A stretch of DNA of 45,727 bases, from positions 1 to 45,727 of IMG/VR virus record IMGVR_UViG_3300025117_000110. One strand, written 5' to 3'. The translations under genes and the position numbers were made by a program. The notes below the pieces were generated by a model. It was not told where the DNA came from, did not search any database, and saw only the letters and a list, made by a program, of their open reading frames with translations. This DNA is from a virus. Shown in pieces: positions 7,399-17,269 of this stretch; the stretch's first letter is position 1; the number at the start of each line of letters is the position of its first letter.

Positions 7399-7929
7399 AT
7401 GCCAAGTTTATTTGAAAATCACGATTCATCTACAGAGATTGATATTGGAGAAATATATGGTGCTTTATGGGAGTCAGAAATTTTTACAATAGGTGGAACA
7501 GCACATTCTGCAACAAGCGTAAAAGTAAAATTTAAAAGAGTAGGAAGTCTTGCAGGAAAAACACTAACGGTTTCTATAAGAGCAGTAGATGGAAGCTTTC
7601 ATCCAACAGGAGCAGATTTATGTTCTGTTGCAGTTGACCCAAGTGGATATTCTACTTCTTATACTTTAATTGAATATACTTTTAGCTCACCAGCAAATTT
7701 ATCTGCAAATACTGCCTATGCGATAGTTGTAAAATTAGACTCAGGAGATGCAAGCAATAATCTCACTACGGCAGGAACAGGAAGCCCAGGTTCTGAAGTG
7801 GCAAATGAAAAAAGAACAGATAGTGCCGATAGTGGTGCTACTTGGACAACAAGAGCTTCTACTTATGAGTTTTTTGTATATGGGGTGGCAGTAGAAAATC
7901 CTTTTATTTCTAAAATAATAATAATGTAA
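7399..7929 (+). CDS. Beta-sandwich virion protein
   Basis: A 176-residue all-beta protein (..ALWESEIFTIGGTAHSATSVKVKFKRVG.., ..TLTVSIRAVDGSFHPTGADL.., ..NLSANTAYAIVVKLD..) with the look of bacterial surface/virion beta-sandwich domains that report temperature- or ligand-independent adhesion. The function is inferred from the fold pattern and its place between fibre genes. Confidence 0.6.
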   Translation: MPSLFENHDSSTEIDIGEIYGALWESEIFTIGGTAHSATSVKVKFKRVGSLAGKTLTVSIRAVDGSFHPTGADLCSVAVDPSGYSTSYTLIEYTFSSPANLSANTAYAIVVKLDSGDASNNLTTAGTGSPGSEVANEKRTDSADSGATWTTRASTYEFFVYGVAVENPFISKIIIM

Positions 7930-7930
7930 T

Positions 7931-8311
7931 ATGGAAAATCAATTTAATATAACTCCACAAATAGACGGATTATTAAGAGAATGGTTAAGGATATTTTTTC
8001 CTTCATATTTGTATAGATCAAGAAAAGATCAGCTAACAATACAGGCAGGAGCAACTTCTTTCAACATTACTTCAAATTATATGGTTCTGACAGCTGGTGC
8101 AGGAGTTACAATTGCTACATTAGTTGGAGGATATGAAGGACAGATTATAACATTAGAGTTTAAAGATGTAAATGTAACTATCACAGATGATGCTACAAGT
8201 GCATTAAATACAGTAAATTTAAGTGGAGCATTTACAAGTAGTGCAGAAGACACGATGCAATTAATATATAATGGCACGAGTTGGCGAGAAATTTGTCGGT
8301 CAGTTAATTAA
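7931..8311 (+). CDS. Small beta-rich tail protein
   Basis: A 126-residue protein. The C-terminal part (..VTLTAGAGVTIATLVGG-like strands, ..EGQIITLEFKDVNVTITDD.., ..DTMQLIYNGTSWREI..) is the short-strand pattern seen at the ends of many phage fibres, where 'LIYNGTSWREI' style endings are common. It probably works with the neighbouring fibre proteins. Confidence 0.6.
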   Translation: MENQFNITPQIDGLLREWLRIFFPSYLYRSRKDQLTIQAGATSFNITSNYMVLTAGAGVTIATLVGGYEGQIITLEFKDVNVTITDDATSALNTVNLSGAFTSSAEDTMQLIYNGTSWREICRSVN

Positions 8312-8319
8312 TAAAAATT

Positions 8320-10164
8320 ATGGATATAGAAATACCAAATAAACAAACAAGAAGATGGTCTGGAATATATCAAGGAAATTACTATGGTGATTTGTGGAAA
8401 ACTTTTAATGTGGATTTGGAAAGTGATGTTGGACATATTGCATTGTCAAGAAATTTTTCTATTGTTGCAGATACTTCTGATACTGATGATACTGGAACAC
8501 AAGCCCTTGGAACTGTTGTTGCATTTTTAAGAACAAATGCAAGTAATATAGATAGATGGTATGCTATATCAGGAGGAAGTATGTTTACAACAGATTCTTC
8601 TTCAGTATCAATTGATAGAGACAATCCATATCACGGATGGAGAAATGATACAGTTGCCAACTCTCCTGTAGGAGCACAAGATATGACAGTACACGAAAAT
8701 GATCCTGATAGTGCTGGTGGTGAAAATGTTTTATTGGTCACAAGAGATACGGCAGTTGCCTCATTAAATGATACAGGAGCAAATACTTGGAATAGTAATG
8801 CATATTTTCACACATCTCCAACTGCACTAAGAGGAGGAATATCAGGACTAAGACATCCTATTGAGTATTTTTCAATGAGAAGAATTTCCATAGTTGGTGA
8901 TGGAAATTTAATACATACTATTGATAAAAATAAAGCATCTGCATATGCAAGACTAACACTTCCAGTTGATCTTCTAGTTAATCATATATTTGTTACAGCA
9001 TATAGGGTATGGATATTATGTTATGGATTGAAAGGAAAAAATGGAGCGATAGTGGAATGGGATGGAAGTTCTGAAACATACAATCAAATTTATGATGCTA
9101 AATCAGTTTATCCTTTATCTGGTGTCAATTACAATGAAATACCAATTGTGATTAATGATAGGGGGGTGATTCTTGAATATAATGGTAATGGGTTTTCTCC
9201 TATGGTTCGCAATGGACAAATAATCGCTCTTCCTATTTCTGAAGAGATCGGCAATTCATTATCAACAGGAATATCAGCAAGAGGAATGACAGTGTCAGAT
9301 GATGGATTGATTTACATAAATGTTTCTGCTCCTACAGTAAACTCAATAAAACAACTTGGTGGAATATGGTGTTTAAATCCTAATACTGGAACTTTATATT
9401 CTAAATATTCATTGGGTCACGGTGGAGACAGCGATTTTGGACAGCAAAGAGGAATTGGAACAGGAGCGATTAAAGCTGTAAATTATATGTCAGGCAATGA
9501 TCCTGCATTTCTCGTTGTAGGTGGATATATTTCTAATAGTGTTGGAAGTACCAAAAACTTTATATGGGCTATTTCAAGAACATATTCTACTTCTGCAGGA
9601 TTAACAAGAGGATATTTTATAACACAATTTATACCAGCAGATGATGTTCAAGAATACTGGGAAACAATATGGTTAAGATTAAGTTCTTTTAGATCATCAA
9701 CTTATGATTCAATAGTGGTAAAGGCAAGAGGAGTAAGACCTATGCTGTCATCAACTGGTTTACCCTTAGAAAAAACTATCACCTGGACTTCTACGACAAC
9801 ATTTACCGTAACATTGGGAGCCACTGATGATGCACTTGCAGTTGGAGACGAAGTAGAAGTTGTAGGAGGAAAGAATGCAGGATATTTAGCTCATATAACT
9901 ACAATTACAGGTAATCACGGTGCACTTCAAACGATAACAATAGATGATGCAGTTAAAGATGGAACAAGCACTTCTTACGCTAGATTTGATAGATGGAAAA
10001 AATTAGGAGTTATAAATGATGTAAGTAAATATTTTGTTCCATTAAATTTAGGAATTTCATCCTCTTTTATTAAATTTAAAGTTGAAATGAGAGGAAAAGC
10101 AGGAGATTTTGGTATTAAAAATTTAGGAATTAATTTTAAAAAACAAACAAGTAAATTAAAATAA
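8320..10164 (+). CDS. Large tail/nozzle-like structural protein
   Basis: A 614-residue beta-rich protein with many aromatic residues and Asp-Ser/Thr pairs. Residues about 180-400 show repeated four-strand-like units (..RISIVGDGNLIHTI.., ..VWILCYGLKGKNGAIVEWDG.., ..GLIYINVSAP..) suggestive of a beta-propeller, as in podovirus tail nozzle or hub proteins. It precedes the neck-like 419-aa gene. The assignment rests on size, order and fold pattern. Confidence 0.55.
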   Translation: MDIEIPNKQTRRWSGIYQGNYYGDLWKTFNVDLESDVGHIALSRNFSIVADTSDTDDTGTQALGTVVAFLRTNASNIDRWYAISGGSMFTTDSSSVSIDRDNPYHGWRNDTVANSPVGAQDMTVHENDPDSAGGENVLLVTRDTAVASLNDTGANTWNSNAYFHTSPTALRGGISGLRHPIEYFSMRRISIVGDGNLIHTIDKNKASAYARLTLPVDLLVNHIFVTAYRVWILCYGLKGKNGAIVEWDGSSETYNQIYDAKSVYPLSGVNYNEIPIVINDRGVILEYNGNGFSPMVRNGQIIALPISEEIGNSLSTGISARGMTVSDDGLIYINVSAPTVNSIKQLGGIWCLNPNTGTLYSKYSLGHGGDSDFGQQRGIGTGAIKAVNYMSGNDPAFLVVGGYISNSVGSTKNFIWAISRTYSTSAGLTRGYFITQFIPADDVQEYWETIWLRLSSFRSSTYDSIVVKARGVRPMLSSTGLPLEKTITWTSTTTFTVTLGATDDALAVGDEVEVVGGKNAGYLAHITTITGNHGALQTITIDDAVKDGTSTSYARFDRWKKLGVINDVSKYFVPLNLGISSSFIKFKVEMRGKAGDFGIKNLGINFKKQTSKLK

Positions 10165-10168
10165 TTTT

Positions 10169-11428
10169 ATGCCACAAAGAGCAATTTATACATTTGGTCA
10201 AATACAAAGAGATCTTAACACAAAAATTCATGGAAAATTAAACAATCTTGTATCTGGAGAATCTTCGGATACTAATATAACTAGAGATTTAATAAATTCT
10301 GCTGTTAGAATAGCTTTATCAGATATTGATTTTAGAGGAAATATTAGAGAGTCGGTTTTAACTCCAAACTTAATGGACAATCAATTTGATTATGCTTTGC
10401 CTAATGATGTAAAGGCAGATAAAATTATTGATTTAAGACCACAAATTACAGACTCAAGGGGAGAACACGAAACTTATGATATAGTTCCAAATGCTGAATT
10501 TGATAGAAGAAAAAATTCAGAAAAAGGAATAGCAACTATTACAAATGATGAGCTAACAAGAGTGTTGAGAGTATCAGCTGATATTGAAGACCAAACAACA
10601 CAATTAAGTAATTTAGAAGATACCAACTGGAGAACTTTTGACTCGGATGGCGTGAATGATAGTGATGTAAAAGTTGATAATGATGATTATATTGAGGGGG
10701 CTGGTTCTATAAGATTTCAAACAGATAGTCTTGATACAACAGATTCTGTAGTTGGAATACAAAATACAGCATTAAATGCTACTGATATTTCAGATTATTT
10801 AGCAAGAGGTTATGCTTTTGTAGATGCTAAACTCACAGTAGCAGATACAGGAATACATCAAATATCTTTAAGATTAGGTTCTGATTCAGATAATTATTAT
10901 CAGATAAGTGATTCAACACAAAATGATTGTTCTGCTTTTATGGCAGGCTGGAATAAAGTTAGATTTGATATGCAAAATAAAACAACTGTAGGAACTCCCA
11001 CAGACACAGCTATTGATTATGCAGCAATCTTTTGGTCAAGAGATACAACTACATCAGCACTTTTACACTTAACTGATACTGATTGGGGTTTTGATAATCT
11101 TATTTTAAAAAGAGGCAAATATTACTTATTATCATATTATTCAAGATATGTTTGGCAGGATACAGCTTATGCTTTAGTAGAAAACTCTTCACACGATTCT
11201 TATGCTTTAATGGTACAGAATGATGAACTTGAAGTTATTATGGCAAAGACAGCTGAATTAGCTTCAGGATACTTAAGAGATTATGAAGACCAGAAATATT
11301 ATGCAGGAGAATATCAAAGATTAAAACAAGAATATTTAATGAACAACCCAAGTCAAGCATCAGTGCTTACTTCAAGTTATTATAATTTTGAATCACTTGA
11401 AGGAAACCCTGTTGATAATGATAGTTAA
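10169..11428 (+). CDS. Head-tail adaptor-like protein with inserted jelly-roll domain
   Basis: A 419-residue protein. Residues 1-150 (..RDLNTKIHGKLNNLV.., ..LINSAVRIALSDIDFRG.., ..FDYALPNDV..) and 320-419 (..DELEVIMAKTAELASGYLRDYED..) resemble the two halves of a phage head-completion/adaptor protein. Between them, residues about 155-315 form a carbohydrate-binding-type jelly roll (..EGAGSIRFQTDS.., ..GWNKVRFDMQN.., ..WGFDNLILKRG). The domain boundaries are read by eye. Expected role: connecting portal and tail, with an exposed domain. Confidence 0.55.
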   Translation: MPQRAIYTFGQIQRDLNTKIHGKLNNLVSGESSDTNITRDLINSAVRIALSDIDFRGNIRESVLTPNLMDNQFDYALPNDVKADKIIDLRPQITDSRGEHETYDIVPNAEFDRRKNSEKGIATITNDELTRVLRVSADIEDQTTQLSNLEDTNWRTFDSDGVNDSDVKVDNDDYIEGAGSIRFQTDSLDTTDSVVGIQNTALNATDISDYLARGYAFVDAKLTVADTGIHQISLRLGSDSDNYYQISDSTQNDCSAFMAGWNKVRFDMQNKTTVGTPTDTAIDYAAIFWSRDTTTSALLHLTDTDWGFDNLILKRGKYYLLSYYSRYVWQDTAYALVENSSHDSYALMVQNDELEVIMAKTAELASGYLRDYEDQKYYAGEYQRLKQEYLMNNPSQASVLTSSYYNFESLEGNPVDNDS

Positions 11429-11433
11429 TTTTT

Positions 11434-12801
11434 ATGGCAAAAATTTTGTCAGGTCAAACATTATCTGGAATAGTAAAACAACTGGGAACAACTCCTGAAG
11501 AGTTCTTGAAGTCTAACCCAGGTTTTGCAGGAAAGGGCGGTAAAAACGATTATATGGGCCTTACAGGTGATATACAGATAGGTCAAGAGTATAATTTACC
11601 TGGAGCTACTCCTGCATCACCTATAACACCCGTGCAAGGATCTGGCACTTATATTGAAGATTTAACTAAACAATTACAACAAAAAAAAGATTTATTAAAT
11701 CAAGCTACACAAGCAGGTTTTACTGGTAGTGAAAATATACCCGTAAATCAAGCAGGACAGATTGCAGGAACTTCTAATGCAGAAAGAGCAAAAATAAGAA
11801 AAGAAGAGTTAGATAAAATAAAAACTGAAATGGGTGATGGATTGACAGCACCGACTCCTTATAAGTCAATGGAGGAGTTTGATAAATTAAGAAAAGAACA
11901 AGGAGTAGTAAAAGACGAAGAAGAATTATCTTCTTTAAGAAACGAAGCATCTCTTGCTAAACAAGAATTAAGACAGTTTGGAGCAACGGCAGGAGAGGGC
12001 GTATCAGAAGCAGGAAGAACTGGAATGATGTCAGAAGCTGAAAGAAATATAAATTTTAAACTTGAAGGACTTGCTATTCGGGAGGGAGCAATAATAGACC
12101 GATTAAATAACAAAAATACTTATATCAAAACTGTTCTTGATTTGGGCAAAGATGATTATACAACTGCTTTAAACGAGTATAATAATGCTTATACTAAAAA
12201 TTATCAAGCAGTTACTTTATTAAATAGTCAAGCAAGTGACGAGCAAAAAGATGCAATAACTGGACTCACAACTATGAGTAATTTATTAAAAGATAAGAAC
12301 ATTGATTTTTCAAATCTTGATCCTGCGATAAAAACACAAATTGAAACATTATCATTAAAGGCTGGATTACCAAGTGGACTAATAGAACAAGCAATGATGT
12401 CTGCTCCAAACGATGAAGTAAAAACAGTTAATGCAAGAACTGATAATAGCGGAAATGAGTTTTTTGATATTTTAAGAGTAAAACCTGATGGAAGTATGTA
12501 TGTGCAATCGGTTTCAAGAGGAAAAGGTAAGGCACCAGAACAAACAACGCAAAATAAAGTTAGTGATATTAACAACTATATTGATAGTGTAAAAGGAAGC
12601 GATAAAAAGATAGCTTATGAGTCTTATGTAGAAGCATATAATAGATGGCAAAAAAATGGTGGAACATTATCAGATTTTAAAAATAAATTTCCTGCTCAAT
12701 TTTTATTAGATGAGGGTAACTTAGAAATGTTACCAGATTATTTAAAACCAGCAGATAATAATGCTTATGGATTTTTAAATATATCTGCACCAGTTCAATG
12801 A
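11434..12801 (+). CDS. LysM-containing internal or tail protein
   Basis: A 455-residue protein. Residues 1-57 read as a LysM domain (..SGQTLSGIVKQLGTTPEEFLK..NP.., ..GDIQIGQEYNLPG), a peptidoglycan-binding fold. Most of the remainder is helical and coiled-coil-like. It overlaps the start of the 1427-aa gene by four bases (ATGA). A LysM at the tip of an injected or tail protein would help engagement with the cell wall during DNA entry. Confidence 0.6.
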   Translation: MAKILSGQTLSGIVKQLGTTPEEFLKSNPGFAGKGGKNDYMGLTGDIQIGQEYNLPGATPASPITPVQGSGTYIEDLTKQLQQKKDLLNQATQAGFTGSENIPVNQAGQIAGTSNAERAKIRKEELDKIKTEMGDGLTAPTPYKSMEEFDKLRKEQGVVKDEEELSSLRNEASLAKQELRQFGATAGEGVSEAGRTGMMSEAERNINFKLEGLAIREGAIIDRLNNKNTYIKTVLDLGKDDYTTALNEYNNAYTKNYQAVTLLNSQASDEQKDAITGLTTMSNLLKDKNIDFSNLDPAIKTQIETLSLKAGLPSGLIEQAMMSAPNDEVKTVNARTDNSGNEFFDILRVKPDGSMYVQSVSRGKGKAPEQTTQNKVSDINNYIDSVKGSDKKIAYESYVEAYNRWQKNGGTLSDFKNKFPAQFLLDEGNLEMLPDYLKPADNNAYGFLNISAPVQ

Positions 12802-15800
12802 ACTTTATAGAAATAGTATCAAATTATTTGTCTGATATACTTTTTAAGAAACAAGAAAAAAGTGGGTTTGTACCAACTACTGATTTGGATAAAAAAATAA
12901 TACCAGACTTATCAGGATTGCCAGAAAAATATCAGCAAGCAATTAAAAACTCTGGCACTATATCTGCTCCTACAGGAAAGAGTATTGATTTAAAAACTGC
13001 AAATCCTATTCAGTATGCAAACATAAAGGCACAAGAAAGCAAGGAAGCACAAAAAAAAGTTACAGAATTTGGTAAAACTATTTTAAGAGCTCCAGGAAGG
13101 GCTTTAGCTTCGTTTGTTATTGAAGGAGAGAACAAGGCACCAGAAACAATAACTCGTCAGATATTGTTTGGCGATCAACCAATAGACAGAGGATTTACTC
13201 CACAAACAGCATTGCAAAAATTTATCTTTGGAGAAGAGGAAGTTTTAAAATCAAGTGTTGCTTATCAAGAAACTAAAAAACAAATAGAACCAACATTTGG
13301 TAAAGCATCTATGCCAATTGCAGGAACTGCTGTGTTTGGTGGGCTTTTATTAGACTTAACGCCATTTGGAGGTAGTGAAAAAAAACTTGCAGAAACATTA
13401 GCTAAAGAAGGTTCTGAAAGTGTTGTAAGGAACTTAATGAAAGAAGCCAAATTTACTGATGATTTAATAGAAAAATATGCACCTTTGTTTGCTAAAGAGA
13501 AAGATATAATGAAAATAAACCAGACGATAAAGGCTATTAAAGCATCGCCAGGAATTGATAATGTAACAAAAAAAATACAAGACAATGTCAAGGGTTATCA
13601 AACTTTTGGTGGAGCTGGAGTAGGAACTGAAGCTCCTAATGCTTATTTAAGAGATTTAAATGTATTAACAAAAACAGACGAAGGAAAAGTAATAGCAAAG
13701 AAAAGTATTGATGATGCAATATCAAGAGGAGAAATTGTGCCAGATGCTAATGGCAAAATTACACTTTACAGAGTAGGCGAAGTTTCTGATAAAAATGATT
13801 TAATAAGTGCAACTTATGATAAAAGTTTTGCACAAGGTTTTGATAGAACAGGAAAAGCTAAAATTACTAAAATTAAAGTAAACCCAGATGACATAAGATA
13901 TAACATAGGTGGAGTTGAAAAGGAAGTATTGGTTGATAAGAGTGTATTTAAAGGGGAAGTGTTGCCGAAAACAAATGATTTAACTTGGGCAAAAGGCACA
14001 AGAGCAGGCGGAATACAAAATGCTGGATTAAAAAATTATAATCAAGCAACAAAAGTTTTAGAAAATGCAGGCGAACTTCCAAAAGAAATAAAAGCAGAAA
14101 AAATAACAGAAGATTTTGTTAAAAATTATTATCAAACAAAAAAGCCACCAGTAATCGGTGATGTATTTATAAATGCCAAAGGCGAAAGAATTGAAATTAC
14201 AAAAATAGATGACAATTCTGTTCGTTATTTTTTAAAAGGAAAAAATAAAGGAATTGAAGGTAAAATTTACGCAGGAGAAAATAAGTTTATGTCTGCATTA
14301 ACCCCCCTCCCACAGCCCCAAAAAGCCCCCTCTGTTGGGTTAGAAAGTAAAATAGCACCTGAATTAGCTAAAGATACTTATGGAACAGTAAAAGAATGGG
14401 GAACAAGAAACCAATATGTAGCAAATAATCCGTATAGAAAACAGCTTGATGCTATGAAAAAAACAAAGAATTTTGATATGGAAGTTTTGAAAGATGCCGA
14501 AAGATGGGAAATGCAACAAGTTTTGAAAGATAAACCAGCATTTTTATCTAATAATTTATCCAAAGAAGAAATTACGGCTTTTGCAAAAAAGAATAAATTA
14601 TGGTTTAGAAGTAATGGTAATGATATGGTCGTTGCTAAAGACATTGATTCTCTTAATAGAACCCTTAATGCAATGGACAGTGGAAATCAAAGAGAATTAG
14701 GGTTAGCTCTCGGTTATGAAGATTTAGGAATTCCTTCAAAAGTAGCCACAAAAAAAGCCCTGCCAGAGGAAGGGCGGGGATTAAAAGAAAGACAATTTGT
14801 AAAAACAGTAAAAGAAGCACCAGCTACAAAAGAAGAAGTAAAAAAAGGTTTAGATGAGCTAGATAATTATTATACTCCACAAGGCAACAAAGAATTAGTA
14901 CAAGAAGCAGACGACTTAATTAAAAATAATATAGATGAAGCAGTAAGAATAGTTAAGTCGCCAACTGTGTCTGCTAAATCAAATATAATAGCTCAAAAAT
15001 TAGTTATTGAATATCAAAATGCTAAAAGATATGAAGACGCTATTGATATAGTAGAAAACATTTCTAAAAAAGCAACCAATCAAGGACAAGCAATACAAGC
15101 ATTGTCAATTTTTAATAAACTAACACCAGAAGGAGTTTTAAGATATACTCAAAAGATTTTAGATAAAGCAAATGTTGGTAGAAAAACACCATTAAAACTA
15201 AATCCTAAGAAAGCAGAAGAAATAATAGAACAAGCCACAAAAGTAAGCAAACTCCCAGAAGGTAGAAAAAAAGTTGTAGAAACAGCAAGATTAGTAGAAA
15301 AAGTTTTAGAACAAGTACCACCATCATTGGGGACTAAAATAGCAACATTACAAACAATGGCTCAATTATTAAACCCTAAAACATTTATAAGAAACATTGT
15401 TGGAAACTTGGGATTTGGAATTGCAGAAAATATAAAAGATATTATTGCTACTCCACTAGATAGTGCAATGTCTTTAATAACCAAAAAAAGAACAACAACA
15501 TTACCAAGCATTAGAACTCAACTTGGAGGATTTAAAAAAGGATTAGCAGAAGGAGTAGAAGATGCTTTGCAAAGAGTTAATACTTCAATGGTAAATACTC
15601 AATTTGATTTACCAAAGACAAGAGTTTTTCAAGGTAGAGTAGGACAATCTTTAGAGAAATTACTTAATCTTGAATTAAGAGCTACTGATAGAGCTTTTTA
15701 TCAGTCTGCTTATGATGGTTCACTATATCAACAATTAAAAGCAACAGGACTTGATAATCCAACAGAAGAAATGAAAGAGGTGGCACATTTTGATGCTTTA

Positions 15801-17081
15801 TATAAAACATTTCAAGATGATAATGTTGTAAGTAAAATGTTCGTTGGAATTAAAAAAGCTTTTAATAATATAGGAATAAAAGATTTTGGTATGGGTGATT
15901 TTGTTTTGAAATATCCTAAAACGCCAGCTAACTTATTAGCAAGAGGCATAGAATATTCCCCTGGTGGTTTTGTAAATACTTTATATGAAGCCATAAGACC
16001 ATTATTAGGTAAACCATTTAATCAAAAGAAATTTGTTGAAAGTTTTTCAAGAGCTATGTTAGGATCTGGTGCTTTAGTTGGTGCTGGAGCTTTGTTACAC
16101 AGATTAGGAATAATATCAGGTAAACCAGAAAAAGATACCGACATTAAAGGAATACAAAGAATATCAGGATTAGGACAATACAGGATAAACTATTCTGCTT
16201 TAAAAAGATTTTTATTTTCAGGATTAAACCCAGAAACAGCAAAATTACAACCCAATGATATGTTAATTTCTTATGACTGGTTTCAACCAATGGCAATACC
16301 ATTATCAATGGGAGCTAACATAGATGAAGGTGGTGGGGCAAAAGGACAAGTAATATCTGCTATTCAATCTATGACAGAGGGTATAAATACTTTAGGAGAA
16401 CAACCACTTGTATCAGGATTTAGAAGAATTATGTTAACTAAAGACATTGCTTCATCTGTAGAAGAGTCTTTGAAAGGAATACCATCAAGTTTTATACCAA
16501 TATTTTTAAGCCAAATAAATCAATTAATAGATAACACACAAAGAAATAGTTACGATCCTTCAACATATCAATATGCTTTAAATTTAGCTAAAGCTAAAAT
16601 ACCTGGACTTGCTCAAACACTTCCTGCTTCAATAGATGTTTTTGGAGAAGATTTAGAAAGATACCAAGGAGATACTAACAATTTATTTAATGTATTTTTT
16701 AATCCATCTTTTACTTCTTGGTATAAACCGACACCAGAAGCTAAAATGGTTTTAGATATAATGGATACAACAGGAGAAACAAAACACTCTCCAAGGGTAG
16801 TTGGAAAAACATATACTATAAATGGTGAAAGTAAAAAATTAAATCCTAAACAAATTACAGCAATGCAAAGATATGTAGGAACTATTACAAAAGAATTATT
16901 TTCAAGTTTTGCTTCTGATAATAAATTTCAAGCACTGCCACCAGATGAAAAAATAAAGTATTTATCTAATGTTTTATCAGATATAGGTTCTGCTGGTAAG
17001 ATAGTTATTTTAGGAGACAGACCAAAAAAACCAAGTAAAGATGTATTAAATATTATTAAAATTTTTAATGGACAAAGATGA
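12798..17081 (+). CDS. 1427-aa internal virion protein with ADP-ribosyltransferase-like motifs
   Basis: The largest gene. The N-terminal 270 residues are helical. Residues about 318-400 contain an ordered R-S-E set: Arg325 in LYRVG, Ser337-x-Thr339 in SATYD, and Glu374-x-Glu376 in VEKEVLV, as in arginine-type ADP-ribosyltransferases. A Pro-rich linker (about 500-515) and a long helical C-terminal half follow, with a short hydrophobic Gly/Ala/Leu segment near 1090-1110. Size, location after the LysM protein and lack of a tape measure suggest an injected internal protein. Its N-terminus overlaps 11434-12801 and its stop overlaps a small membrane gene. Enzyme activity is unproven. Confidence 0.6.
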   Translation: MNFIEIVSNYLSDILFKKQEKSGFVPTTDLDKKIIPDLSGLPEKYQQAIKNSGTISAPTGKSIDLKTANPIQYANIKAQESKEAQKKVTEFGKTILRAPGRALASFVIEGENKAPETITRQILFGDQPIDRGFTPQTALQKFIFGEEEVLKSSVAYQETKKQIEPTFGKASMPIAGTAVFGGLLLDLTPFGGSEKKLAETLAKEGSESVVRNLMKEAKFTDDLIEKYAPLFAKEKDIMKINQTIKAIKASPGIDNVTKKIQDNVKGYQTFGGAGVGTEAPNAYLRDLNVLTKTDEGKVIAKKSIDDAISRGEIVPDANGKITLYRVGEVSDKNDLISATYDKSFAQGFDRTGKAKITKIKVNPDDIRYNIGGVEKEVLVDKSVFKGEVLPKTNDLTWAKGTRAGGIQNAGLKNYNQATKVLENAGELPKEIKAEKITEDFVKNYYQTKKPPVIGDVFINAKGERIEITKIDDNSVRYFLKGKNKGIEGKIYAGENKFMSALTPLPQPQKAPSVGLESKIAPELAKDTYGTVKEWGTRNQYVANNPYRKQLDAMKKTKNFDMEVLKDAERWEMQQVLKDKPAFLSNNLSKEEITAFAKKNKLWFRSNGNDMVVAKDIDSLNRTLNAMDSGNQRELGLALGYEDLGIPSKVATKKALPEEGRGLKERQFVKTVKEAPATKEEVKKGLDELDNYYTPQGNKELVQEADDLIKNNIDEAVRIVKSPTVSAKSNIIAQKLVIEYQNAKRYEDAIDIVENISKKATNQGQAIQALSIFNKLTPEGVLRYTQKILDKANVGRKTPLKLNPKKAEEIIEQATKVSKLPEGRKKVVETARLVEKVLEQVPPSLGTKIATLQTMAQLLNPKTFIRNIVGNLGFGIAENIKDIIATPLDSAMSLITKKRTTTLPSIRTQLGGFKKGLAEGVEDALQRVNTSMVNTQFDLPKTRVFQGRVGQSLEKLLNLELRATDRAFYQSAYDGSLYQQLKATGLDNPTEEMKEVAHFDALYKTFQDDNVVSKMFVGIKKAFNNIGIKDFGMGDFVLKYPKTPANLLARGIEYSPGGFVNTLYEAIRPLLGKPFNQKKFVESFSRAMLGSGALVGAGALLHRLGIISGKPEKDTDIKGIQRISGLGQYRINYSALKRFLFSGLNPETAKLQPNDMLISYDWFQPMAIPLSMGANIDEGGGAKGQVISAIQSMTEGINTLGEQPLVSGFRRIMLTKDIASSVEESLKGIPSSFIPIFLSQINQLIDNTQRNSYDPSTYQYALNLAKAKIPGLAQTLPASIDVFGEDLERYQGDTNNLFNVFFNPSFTSWYKPTPEAKMVLDIMDTTGETKHSPRVVGKTYTINGESKKLNPKQITAMQRYVGTITKELFSSFASDNKFQALPPDEKIKYLSNVLSDIGSAGKIVILGDRPKKPSKDVLNIIKIFNGQR
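14302..14330 (-). other. G-quadruplex-type motif on the minus strand, inside the 1427-aa gene
   Basis: The plus strand has C6, C3, C4 and C5 runs separated by 1, 4 and 6 bases (302-307, 309-311, 316-319, 326-330 within 14300), so the minus strand fits the G3+N1-7 pattern. It encodes the Pro-rich linker. Such GC-rich runs are out of character for this AT-rich genome. Confidence 0.6.
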
Positions 17082-17254
17082 ACTTACAACAATTTTCAGA
17101 TAAACACGAATTATTATCTCCAACAATTGCTATTATATTGATATGTTTATCAAGTTTAGTTTTACTTTATATATTTGATAATGGAACATCTAATAAACAA
17201 TTTAATGATCCATCTTTATATCCATATATTTTAGAATTAGAAGATTATAATTAA
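17078..17254 (+). CDS. Small single-span membrane protein
   Basis: A 58-residue ORF starting on an ATGA overlap with the 1427-aa gene. Residues about 15-35 (PTIAIILICLSSLVLLYIF) form one transmembrane helix, followed by a short acidic, Tyr-rich tail. It could act in entry with the internal protein or in lysis. No family recognised. Confidence 0.6.
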   Translation: MNLQQFSDKHELLSPTIAIILICLSSLVLLYIFDNGTSNKQFNDPSLYPYILELEDYN

Positions 17255-17269
17255 AATCAAAATAAATTT

